A stretch of DNA of 5,233 nucleotides, taken from contig CANRIJ010000107.1 of the NCBI GenBank assembly GCA_947630635.1, positions 1 through 5,233 of the forward strand, given 5' to 3'. Positions 1 to 5,233 of this stretch are shown here, in pieces; position 1 is the first letter of the stretch; each line of letters begins with the position of its first letter. Source of the DNA: an uncultured Spirochaetaceae bacterium. GTDB lineage: Bacteria > Spirochaetota > Spirochaetia > Sphaerochaetales > Sphaerochaetaceae. A program made the position numbers and the translations under genes. The notes under the pieces were generated by a model. That model saw only the letters and a program-made list of their open reading frames with translations, did not search any database and was not told the origin of the DNA.

Positions 1-1115
1 CCCTGACAATAAGCGGAAACGGCACAATAGACGGACTATCGAGCGGCAGGAAGGCCATCAGGGTCGGAACCGGCGGACCTGAAGACAATGCCAAGCTCAT
101 CATAAACGGCGGCACGTTCAAGGGGCAGGATGCCTGCATCCACCTCGACGGAGGAAAAGTGTCGGCGGTGATTAACGGCGGAACATTCTCGTCTGAGGAA
201 GTAGATGTAAAAGGCGCTAAAAAGCACTTCACCCTGAACAAGGAGGATATATACAAGGAAACCTCCGAGATAACAGTCAATGGGGGAACCTTCCTCAACG
301 GGTTCAATCCGATGAGCCACAGCAACGACACAGAGAACGACAACTATGTGGCCGATGGCTATTACACCGAGTTCGACGGAGACAAGACATACACCGTAAA
401 GCAGAGGCCTTCCGGAACAGCGGGCTATAAAGTCGTATGGGATCAGGATGGATTTAATGCAATCTGCAGTGATGAGACGAAGGCAGCAACCGGCATACTT
501 CTTGGAGCCGACATTGAATTTGAGAATAATAGCGCCGTGGATAATACTTGTAATGGCTTCATTAAATTCGATAGTTGGGGAAAGCCTGTCGCGATTGATC
601 TGAATGGACACAAGCTCACTGCTAAAAAGGAGGTCGATAGCAGTAAAAAGCCATACAGCTATTTCATTGGGGCATTCGGCTCAGATGTGACAATAAGGGA
701 CAGCTCCAATGGAAAGGGACAGGTTGGAGATGACAATGGATATGTCTATAGGGCAGTTGCCGCTGTGAGCAGCGAAAGCTTGAAAGCCAAAGTGACTATA
801 GAGGGCGGAAGGTTCTTTGGAGATATGGGGGCGGTCTTTCTTCAGGGAAAGAAGTCCGTCGGCATCATCTCAGGAGGAGAGTTCAAGACTCATAGTAAGG
901 ATAACGAAAAATATTGGACGATCAACATCTATAATCCAGATGCACAGAAAATAGGTGATGATGGTCAGGTGGAGACTCCTGGCGCCTATTACTCGGTGAC
1001 GGGCGGAAGATTCTACGGGTTTAATCCTTCTAACCCAAATACAGACGACTGTGAGTCATATGTAGCCGAGGGACACACATCTACAAAGAGCGGCGATTGG
1101 TATGTTGTCAGTTAA
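1..1115 (+). CDS. GGTF-repeat, right-handed beta-helix-like protein, 3' part (5' end outside window)
   Basis: The frame is open from the first complete codon at base 3 to a TAA at 1113-1115, giving 370 visible residues. It has no start in the window; the GTG at 159 is internal, because the repeat pattern continues unbroken upstream of it. Short beta-strand turns of the form [IV]xGG[TRE]F recur near residues 34, 57, 92, 266, 289 and 332, together with LTISGNG and IDLNGHKLT strands. This is the look of parallel beta-helix surface or secreted proteins. Two modules are visible, each closing with a GFNP element and a YVA-[DE]-G segment (residues about 100-132 and 339-370). The protein stops right after the second one, with no LPXTG motif, membrane anchor or other C-terminal sorting domain. 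The signal peptide, if any, lies outside the window. Export and a surface or adhesive role are inferred from the fold class only; no catalytic residues are recognisable. A terminator follows immediately. Confidence 0.85.
   Translation, partial: LTISGNGTIDGLSSGRKAIRVGTGGPEDNAKLIINGGTFKGQDACIHLDGGKVSAVINGGTFSSEEVDVKGAKKHFTLNKEDIYKETSEITVNGGTFLNGFNPMSHSNDTENDNYVADGYYTEFDGDKTYTVKQRPSGTAGYKVVWDQDGFNAICSDETKAATGILLGADIEFENNSAVDNTCNGFIKFDSWGKPVAIDLNGHKLTAKKEVDSSKKPYSYFIGAFGSDVTIRDSSNGKGQVGDDNGYVYRAVAAVSSESLKAKVTIEGGRFFGDMGAVFLQGKKSVGIISGGEFKTHSKDNEKYWTINIYNPDAQKIGDDGQVETPGAYYSVTGGRFYGFNPSNPNTDDCESYVAEGHTSTKSGDWYVVS
3..398 (+). repeat. Beta-helix module A (protein-level repeat, copy 1, incomplete at 5' end)
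   Basis: Visible residues 1-132 run LTISGNG, then INGGTF twice about 23 residues apart, then VNGGTFLNGFNP, then a YVADGY segment ending in TYTV. The same order of elements with similar spacing returns in module B. The GFNP elements are also alike as DNA: 298-310 and 1015-1027 match at 12 of 13 bases. The left boundary is unknown because the window begins inside the module. Confidence 0.75.
687..1112 (+). repeat. Beta-helix module B (protein-level repeat, copy 2)
   Basis: Residues 229-370 run VTIRDSS, IEGGRFF, ISGGEFK, VTGGRFYGFNP, then YVAEGH and a final WYVVS. This parallels module A element by element, with GGRF or GGEF replacing GGTF. A linker with WDQDGFNA and IDLNGHKLT (about residues 142-205) precedes it and probably forms the module's entry strands. 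Divergence is high, so this is an old duplication or a shuffling of related modules, not a recent tandem copy. Confidence 0.75.
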
Positions 1116-1137
1116 GGCATTGAATTAGAAATTGTCG

Positions 1138-1163
1138 AAGGAGGGCTTCGGCTCTCCTTTTTT
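1138..1163 (+). terminator. Rho-independent terminator of the beta-helix gene
   Basis: A 9-bp stem, AAGGAGGGC paired with GCTCTCCTT (one G-U pair), is closed by a C(TTCG)G tetraloop and runs straight into six T residues (1158-1163). It lies 22 bases after the TAA of the upstream gene. A stable UUCG loop followed by a U tract is the classic intrinsic terminator form. The strand is clear from the T tract; the opposite strand has no matching U run. Confidence 0.93.
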
Positions 1164-1164
1164 A

Positions 1165-1194
1165 TTGTCATTTTGTGCTTCTTTAATTTAAGAT
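1165..1194 (+). promoter_or_regulatory. Candidate sigma70-type promoter of the MATE gene
   Basis: TTGTCA (1165-1170) and TAAGAT (1189-1194) are separated by 18 bases, close to the consensus TTGACA/TATAAT. The site sits between the terminator and the MATE start, where a promoter is needed because the terminator should block read-through. Transcription would begin near 1201, leaving a leader of about two bases before the ATG at 1203. The match was made by eye and has no experimental support. Confidence 0.55.
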
Positions 1195-1202
1195 AGCCAC
1201 CT

Positions 1203-2576
1203 ATGCAGAAGGATTTTTCCAAGGGATCTATATTCCTTTCTCTTACAGAGTTTGCAATTCCAGTCTTCTTTGCCATGTTTCTGCAGTCGCTTTATGGCGC
1301 TGTGGATCTTATGGTTGTGGGACACTTTGCCCTATCAGAAGATGTTGCCTCTGTATCAACGGGAGCTATGGTCCTGCAGAGTATTACAAGCCTTATTACT
1401 GGGCTCTCTACTGCAGTTACTGTGATACTCTCAAGAAGAATTGGTGAGGGTGAGAAGAATGCCCTATCAGAGTCAATTGGGGCATTTTTATCCTTCTTTG
1501 TGCTTTTATCATTGGCGCTTACGCTCATTCTTTTCTTCTCTCGGGGTTTTATATCCCATTTGATGCAGGTCCCCGAAGAGGCGCTTCTTGGTGCAGAGGA
1601 TTATATGGGAATATGCTCATTTGGGATGCTCGCAATAAGCCTATATAACCTTATTGGAGCGCTTTTTAGGGGAATAGGCGATTCGCTTTCGCCTCTTTTT
1701 ACAGTTCTTGTTGCAACCTTTATCAATATAGGTTTGGATTTTCTATTTGTTGGGCCTCTGAATATGGGAGCAAAGGGAGCTGCCCTTGCAACTGTGATTG
1801 CACAGGCCTCCTCTGTTCTCTTTTCCATCCTTCTTCTAAGGAGAAAGACAGGAAGGGTTAGATTCTCATTTATGAGTCTTATTCCAAATTGGAGAGTCTA
1901 TTTGAGGATAGTCAAAATTGGAGGTCCGCTTGCTCTCTCTGATGTGCTTGTATCTATTTCATTCTTGTTTTTGATGTCTATTGCAAACTCACTTGGAGTA
2001 ATAGCATCTGCTGGAGTTGGAGTAGCTGAGAAGATATGCGCATTTATTATGCTCCTGCCTTCTTCCTTTATGCAGTCTATGACTGCATTTGTTGCTCAGA
2101 ATGAGGGAGCGGGGCATCCAGAGAGAAGCATGAAAGGCCTGAAAATAGCCATACTCATGAGTCTTTTTATGGGATCTATCCTCTTTTATATTTCGTTTTT
2201 CCATGGAGATATTCTGACTGGGATTTTCACCCGCGATGAGGAGGTTGTAAGCTCTGGTGCTGACTATTTGAAGGCATATGGCATTGATACCCTTCTTACA
2301 AGCTTCTTGTTTTGCTTTGCCGGCTATTTCACTGGAAAGGGGAAGACGCTTTTTGTTATGGCCAATGGTTTAATGGGTGCTTTTTTGGTTAGAGTGCCTC
2401 TTGCTTATCTTTTCTCCAGGTTTGATGGCATGACGCTTTTCATGCTTGGATGCTCAGTTCCCATATCTACTGTATTCCAGATATCCCTATGCCTTATATA
2501 CCTATTAATTACATACAGAAAGGATAAGAGGATATCTATGCACTCTGAGGACTCCTCTCGCGTTTTAGCAAAATAG
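1203..2576 (+). CDS. MATE-family multidrug/Na+ (or H+) antiporter
   Basis: This complete 457-residue protein has the usual length of bacterial MATE exporters, inner-membrane proteins that expel cationic drugs or metabolites in exchange for Na+ or H+. About twelve hydrophobic segments form two homologous halves. Family landmarks are the N-terminus KDFSKGSI...FAIPVFF, an acidic residue in TM1 (VDLMVVG, D35), RGIGDSLSP (156-163), INIGLDFLFVGPLNMGAKGAAL (174-195), AFVAQNEGAG (295-304) in the second half echoing VILSRRIGEG (74-83) in the first, and GYFTGKGKT (374-382). The ATG at 1203 is the correct start because the typical MATE N-terminus begins there, yet no Shine-Dalgarno sequence precedes it. 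The gene appears monocistronic, with its own promoter candidate. Its last 41 bases overlap the convergent membrane-protein gene. The substrate cannot be told from sequence; the NorM, DinF and other subgroups are not distinguished here. Confidence 0.95.
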   Translation: MQKDFSKGSIFLSLTEFAIPVFFAMFLQSLYGAVDLMVVGHFALSEDVASVSTGAMVLQSITSLITGLSTAVTVILSRRIGEGEKNALSESIGAFLSFFVLLSLALTLILFFSRGFISHLMQVPEEALLGAEDYMGICSFGMLAISLYNLIGALFRGIGDSLSPLFTVLVATFINIGLDFLFVGPLNMGAKGAALATVIAQASSVLFSILLLRRKTGRVRFSFMSLIPNWRVYLRIVKIGGPLALSDVLVSISFLFLMSIANSLGVIASAGVGVAEKICAFIMLLPSSFMQSMTAFVAQNEGAGHPERSMKGLKIAILMSLFMGSILFYISFFHGDILTGIFTRDEEVVSSGADYLKAYGIDTLLTSFLFCFAGYFTGKGKTLFVMANGLMGAFLVRVPLAYLFSRFDGMTLFMLGCSVPISTVFQISLCLIYLLITYRKDKRISMHSEDSSRVLAK

Positions 2577-3441
2577 AGGACCTTACTACCATATAGATAG
2601 CGATTGATATCTCTATTAGGCAAATCACTGCCGCAAGAGAGGACATCATGGCTCTTTCAAATATGCTATTGTCCTCTACGCCTGAGAAGGTGAAGATCAT
2701 CACTGACGTCAGAGAGAGAAGAGACATCATAGCCTGTACAAGGCTGACTGCCTTTACTGATGACAGAAGCGGGCTATGGTATTTTCTGTATTTCACCAAG
2801 TTGCGTATTGCGCTTATTACTAGATAGAAGGTATAGAAGGCCATCATGTATACAATGGGCTCTGGGTAGTTATAGCTTCGCTCTGAATTGACTGCTATGA
2901 CGCATATTGCAGTCATTGCCTGATTGAGTATAAGAAGGGTGCATCCAACGAACTTATATCTTTTGAGCTCGTCGATTTTGTCTTTTCTGATTCCAGATAG
3001 GAGACTTATCTTTATTCCCACCAGTATTGCATAGTAGACAGAGAGTGCGATTGCAAAGCTGTCTCTTTTGATTATTCCAAAAGAGAGCTTGATTATGATG
3101 TATGCTCCATTTATAAGAGTGGTAATAAGAAGAATGAAGGCCGTTCTTTTTTTTACATCTCCCATTGATCTTGCAAGTTTGGAGACTCTTTCATTGGAGC
3201 TATTCTCCATCTTCTCTTTGATGTTTTCTTTTGCATTTTCAATTGAGCTCTTTATGTATCTTGAGATGCCTGTAATTGATACAACAAGTGCATATGCGCT
3301 CAGAAAGAATGATATGTCTCTAATTATTGGATTCTGTATATCTGAGAGAGCAACTCCGATAAGGAGCCCAAAACCAAGTGTTGATATTGCGATAGTGAGT
3401 GCGGGAGAGAGGAAAAAGACTCTTCTCAGAAATTTTCTCAT
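2536..3441 (-). CDS. Eight-helix integral membrane protein of unknown function
   Basis: This 301-residue protein has about eight hydrophobic segments, near residues 11-33, 41-62, 100-123, 127-150, 163-184, 193-214, 227-252 and 262-288. A charged, probably helical stretch at 62-98 separates the first pair from the rest and is likely cytoplasmic. Notable motifs are YNYPEP (190-195) before helix 6, AFYTFY (201-206), and KYRKYHSP (217-224) between helices 6 and 7. From memory, similar YP...YTFY...KYRK-SP proteins occur as uncharacterised membrane proteins in Firmicutes; I know of no established function. There are no transporter, kinase or protease signatures. It begins 20 bases after the hydrolase stop, so co-transcription with the two genes upstream is likely. 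The bases before the ATG (TATTCTCCTAT) contain no ribosome binding site. The TAG stop lies inside the 3' end of the convergent MATE gene. Confidence 0.85.
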   Translation of the reverse strand: MRKFLRRVFFLSPALTIAISTLGFGLLIGVALSDIQNPIIRDISFFLSAYALVVSITGISRYIKSSIENAKENIKEKMENSSNERVSKLARSMGDVKKRTAFILLITTLINGAYIIIKLSFGIIKRDSFAIALSVYYAILVGIKISLLSGIRKDKIDELKRYKFVGCTLLILNQAMTAICVIAVNSERSYNYPEPIVYMMAFYTFYLVISAIRNLVKYRKYHSPLLSSVKAVSLVQAMMSLLSLTSVMIFTFSGVEDNSIFERAMMSSLAAVICLIEISIAIYMVVRSSILLKRERSPQSA

Positions 3442-3446
3442 ATAGG

Positions 3447-3452
3447 AGAATA
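3447..3452 (-). promoter_or_regulatory. -10-like hexamer just upstream of the membrane-protein start
   Basis: On the minus strand TATTCT ends five bases before the ATG. A TTGCGC at 3473-3478 could serve as -35, but the 20-base spacing is too wide for a good promoter. The site lies in the 20-base gap after the hydrolase gene. It is worth noting only because the same arrangement precedes the other two starts in the window; chance occurrence in A/T-rich DNA is quite possible. Confidence 0.25.
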
Positions 3453-3461
3453 TTCTTGCAT

Positions 3462-4448
3462 TTAATTTAAGTGCGCAACTCTTAAGGGCCTATCATCTCC
3501 GGCTTTTTCTACCTTCAGATCATGGGATACGAACCGGTTTGCCCACTGCCAGACTCTCATGAGGTATTCCTCTTTATGATATTCAATCGATGTCGCATGC
3601 CCAGAGTCTGTAATCCATATCTCTTTTTCTGCTTTGCAGCTTCTATAGTTGTCATAGACCATATGGCAGGGGACGACTTTGTCGCTCTTTCCATGTATGA
3701 AGAGCATTGGGATATTTGAGTTTGAGAGCTCATACATAGGAGTCACCTCCTCAAAGTCCATTTTGGTTCTCAGTCTCGACCATATATTGAGAAATCGCAC
3801 AAATGGTCTTCCTCTAAGGTATGTATTGGATTCTACTTGATGGATGTACTCCTTTAGGAGGGTAGAGTAGCCGCAGTCTTCTATAGCGCATTTGACACCG
3901 CTTGGATTCCTTCCGGCTGTCATCATGACAGTAGCCGCTCCCATGCTGGTTCCATGTAGCACTATCTCTGCATCCTTATCGATCTCCTTTATATATCTTA
4001 TATAGCCTAGTATGTCCTTTGATTCGTTCTTGCCCATCGTGATCCATTTTCCCTCGCTCTCTCCATGAGCGCGGTTTTCTACTATAAGGACATTCCAATC
4101 TCGCTTTGAGAAGTAGATTGCGAGGGCTGCATTATCTGTGCTGGAGCCTCTATATCCATGCACAGTAATGAGCCATTTATGGGAATCCGGATTTCTTTTT
4201 ATATAGCTATGGAGTCTTAGATTATCGAATGATCTTAAATAGACAGAGTCGCATGAGGATAGGAATCTATAGATTTTCTTTTTCTCCTCTAGGGACTTTT
4301 TTGTAAAGAAGATCGGATCTGGCATCTCTCTTTTCATCCACATGGAGGATTTGCGGTAAAGCATGAAGCGCACCATGTACTCAGAGAAGACGACGAACAC
4401 CAGAAATATCGCCAATGTAAGGCAGATCAAAACAATAGCTATTGCCAT
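3462..4448 (-). CDS. Membrane-anchored alpha/beta hydrolase (YqkD/Bem46-like serine hydrolase)
   Basis: This complete 328-residue protein starts with a hydrophobic helix (residues 3-22) flanked by few charges. It has no clear signal-peptidase site, so it is probably an uncleaved membrane anchor. The alpha/beta-hydrolase core follows: the oxyanion-loop HGYRG (97-101), NRAHGES (125-131), the nucleophile elbow GTSMG with Ser168, the cap-side IEDCGY (189-194), HGKSDKVVP with acid Asp256 (252-260), and SGHATS with catalytic His284. All three triad members are present and correctly spaced, so an active esterase, lipase or peptidase-like enzyme is expected. HGxSMGAATVMM and IEDCGY resemble the Bacillus YqkD group, whose substrate is unknown to me. 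It lies 37 bases after the WYL regulator and 20 bases before the membrane protein, on the same strand. No Shine-Dalgarno sequence precedes the ATG. The roughly 20 polar residues after the fold end (309-328) look like a variable tail. Confidence 0.92.
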   Translation of the reverse strand: MAIAIVLICLTLAIFLVFVVFSEYMVRFMLYRKSSMWMKREMPDPIFFTKKSLEEKKKIYRFLSSCDSVYLRSFDNLRLHSYIKRNPDSHKWLITVHGYRGSSTDNAALAIYFSKRDWNVLIVENRAHGESEGKWITMGKNESKDILGYIRYIKEIDKDAEIVLHGTSMGAATVMMTAGRNPSGVKCAIEDCGYSTLLKEYIHQVESNTYLRGRPFVRFLNIWSRLRTKMDFEEVTPMYELSNSNIPMLFIHGKSDKVVPCHMVYDNYRSCKAEKEIWITDSGHATSIEYHKEEYLMRVWQWANRFVSHDLKVEKAGDDRPLRVAHLN

Positions 4449-4457
4449 AACACTTAC

Positions 4458-4463
4458 ACTATA
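4458..4463 (-). promoter_or_regulatory. -10-like hexamer upstream of the hydrolase start
   Basis: The minus-strand TATAGT matches TATAAT at five of six positions and ends nine bases before the hydrolase ATG. It is preceded directly by TG. No convincing -35 element is seen 16-18 bases further upstream. If used, transcription would start about three bases before the ATG. It lies in the 37-base gap after the regulator gene, so it could give the hydrolase a promoter independent of the regulator. Confidence 0.35.
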
Positions 4464-4485
4464 CAGTAAACTTAAAATAATTCCT

Positions 4486-5233
4486 TTACTTATAAAGGGA
4501 TAAAATGCCCTCTAAGGTGTGTATTATTTTCTCTCTATACTCTTTTGGCTCCAAAACGACTATGCTTTTGCCGCTCTGTATTATTCTCAGGAGAAGTTCA
4601 TAGGAGTTCTCGATCTTTATTTTGCAGACGCTCTTTCCGCCATCCAGTCTGTAGATCTCTGGCTCTTCCTTTATAAGAGTCGAGAATGAGTTGAGCGCGC
4701 TCTTTTCGTCTATTAAGAGGGTAAGCGGAATCATATCGATTGCATCATAGTCCTCTCTGTTTTTTATCTTAAAGGGCTTGAGATTGTCTGGAATCGTGTA
4801 GGTTTCATTCAGCATCTGCACCCTGGATATGTCGTTTATATCTACTGTGGCTATTTCCTTGGTGTGTCTGAGCCTTCCTGTTACAGTTATTGGCTTTCTT
4901 TTCTCCAGTTCATCCTTGAATCCGATGAAGTAGAGCGCTATCTCTGCCTCGTCTCCATTTTTCATGAAGATTCTTGCGATTCGCCCTGATACCCAAGAGT
5001 CTATAAGCGTCTCCATTATCTTCTTGTCGTTATCGCTCTCGTTTTCTGTGAGTATTAGGTTGTTCTCTATCGAATCGGCTAGATCCAAGAGACTCTTTGA
5101 GATATTGGGTGCATATTGTCTCATATTATTGCCAATCTTTCTGAGCCCTGTGGCAAGATGGCTGTTGAGCATATCATTTGTATTAGAGAGAGCTTCTGCA
5201 GATAGGTTGAAAGCGAGGCTTTCATAGATGCTG
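4486..5233 (-). CDS. WYL-domain transcriptional regulator, C-terminal part (5' end outside window)
   Basis: The frame stays open to the right edge (first complete codon 5232-5230), giving 248 visible residues. The ATG at 5172 is probably not the start, because the 20 codons before it continue the helical linker typical of this family. From the N-terminal side: a helical region (1-70), a WYL-like SH3-type barrel (about 71-154) with IALYFIGF, VTGRLRHTKE, DINDISRV and ETYTIP strands, and a C-terminal WCX-type extension (about 170-248) with RLDGG, IIQSGKSIVVLEPKEYRE and a final LSLYK. The W-Y-L triad is replaced by Y-F-I (residues 101-103). Known family members carry an N-terminal winged helix and sense ligands or nucleic acids through the WYL domain; that DNA-binding domain would lie outside the window. 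As the first visible gene of the minus-strand group, it may control the hydrolase and membrane protein downstream. Confidence 0.8.
   Translation of the reverse strand, partial: SIYESLAFNLSAEALSNTNDMLNSHLATGLRKIGNNMRQYAPNISKSLLDLADSIENNLILTENESDNDKKIMETLIDSWVSGRIARIFMKNGDEAEIALYFIGFKDELEKRKPITVTGRLRHTKEIATVDINDISRVQMLNETYTIPDNLKPFKIKNREDYDAIDMIPLTLLIDEKSALNSFSTLIKEEPEIYRLDGGKSVCKIKIENSYELLLRIIQSGKSIVVLEPKEYREKIIHTLEGILSLYK

Noticed and set aside
159..161. GTG as the start of the beta-helix gene
   Set aside because: The same frame is open to base 3 and encodes further repeat elements (LTISGNG and INGGTF) upstream, so the GTG is an internal valine codon.
36..611. Open frame of 191 codons on the minus strand opposite the beta-helix gene
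   Set aside because: It lies wholly antisense to a strongly patterned repeat gene, has no recognisable domain and no ribosome binding site. Its openness follows from the codon bias of the real gene.
1131..1169. ATTGTC direct repeats flanking the terminator (1131-1136 and 1164-1169), as a possible insertion scar or operator pair
   Set aside because: Six bases are too short to separate from chance, no element lies between them beyond the terminator, and the second copy is explained as part of the -35 box.
2554..2579. Imperfect inverted repeat as a bidirectional terminator between the convergent genes
   Set aside because: The stem is only 5 plus 4 pairs interrupted by four unpaired bases on one side and one on the other, and no U tract follows on either strand.
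3068..3445. Plus-strand open frame of 125 codons opposite the membrane protein
   Set aside because: It is antisense to a convincing eight-helix protein. Its hydrophobic look is a mirror effect of the hydrophobic codons on the other strand.
5170..5172. ATG as the start of the WYL regulator
   Set aside because: The 20 codons to the right edge have no stop and continue the helical region expected between the winged helix and the WYL domain. The gene is cut by the window.
4964..5227. Plus-strand open frame of 87 codons opposite the WYL regulator
   Set aside because: It overlaps the supported regulator frame, has no ribosome binding site and shows no domain; it is an antisense shadow.
1..5233. 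Recoded TGA stop codon (no gene here ends in TGA)
   Set aside because: All tryptophans are TGG and no supported reading frame contains TGA. Five stops without TGA is a small sample that fits normal bias.
4486..5233. WYL protein as the regulator of an anti-phage defence island
   Set aside because: Some WYL repressors control defence systems, but no nuclease, methylase, helicase or cyclase gene is present nearby. The visible neighbours are a hydrolase and a membrane protein.

Overview
This bacterial window holds five protein-coding genes and almost no intergenic DNA. Every reading frame fits the standard code: tryptophan is TGG and the five visible stops are TAA or TAG. By hand count, G+C is about 53% at the left edge, falling to about 46% in the following 420 bases, with the genes to the right looking A/T-richer still. 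The mix of a GGTF-repeat beta-helix protein, a MATE transporter, a YqkD-like hydrolase and a WYL regulator suggests a host-associated or anaerobic bacterium. A gut spirochaete or Firmicute is my tentative guess, and the sequence alone does not settle it.

Left part (1-1202): the 3' end of a long repeat protein on the + strand, probably exported. It is built from two homologous beta-helix-like modules, each ending in a GFNP...YVA-G signature. A strong UUCG-loop intrinsic terminator follows. Right after it lies a sigma70-type promoter candidate whose -10 box sits only 8 bases before the next start codon.

Middle (1203-2576): a complete MATE-family multidrug/Na+ antiporter on the + strand. Its 3' end overlaps the 3' end of the convergent gene from the right by 41 bases, and no clear terminator separates the two.

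Right part (2536-5233, all - strand, so read right to left): a WYL-domain regulator cut by the window edge, a membrane-anchored alpha/beta hydrolase with a complete catalytic triad, and an eight-helix membrane protein of unknown function. Gaps of 37 and 20 bases make a small operon plausible, in which the regulator may control the hydrolase and the membrane protein. None of the three start codons visible in the window (MATE, membrane protein, hydrolase) has a Shine-Dalgarno sequence, and each has a -10-like hexamer 5 to 9 bases upstream. This suggests leaderless or SD-independent translation.

I see no RNA gene, CRISPR array, insertion sequence, attachment site or origin. There is no gene-free stretch longer than 87 bases. 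No established novel system is evident; the most interesting points are the modular repeat protein, the leaderless-type starts and the regulator-hydrolase-membrane protein cassette.
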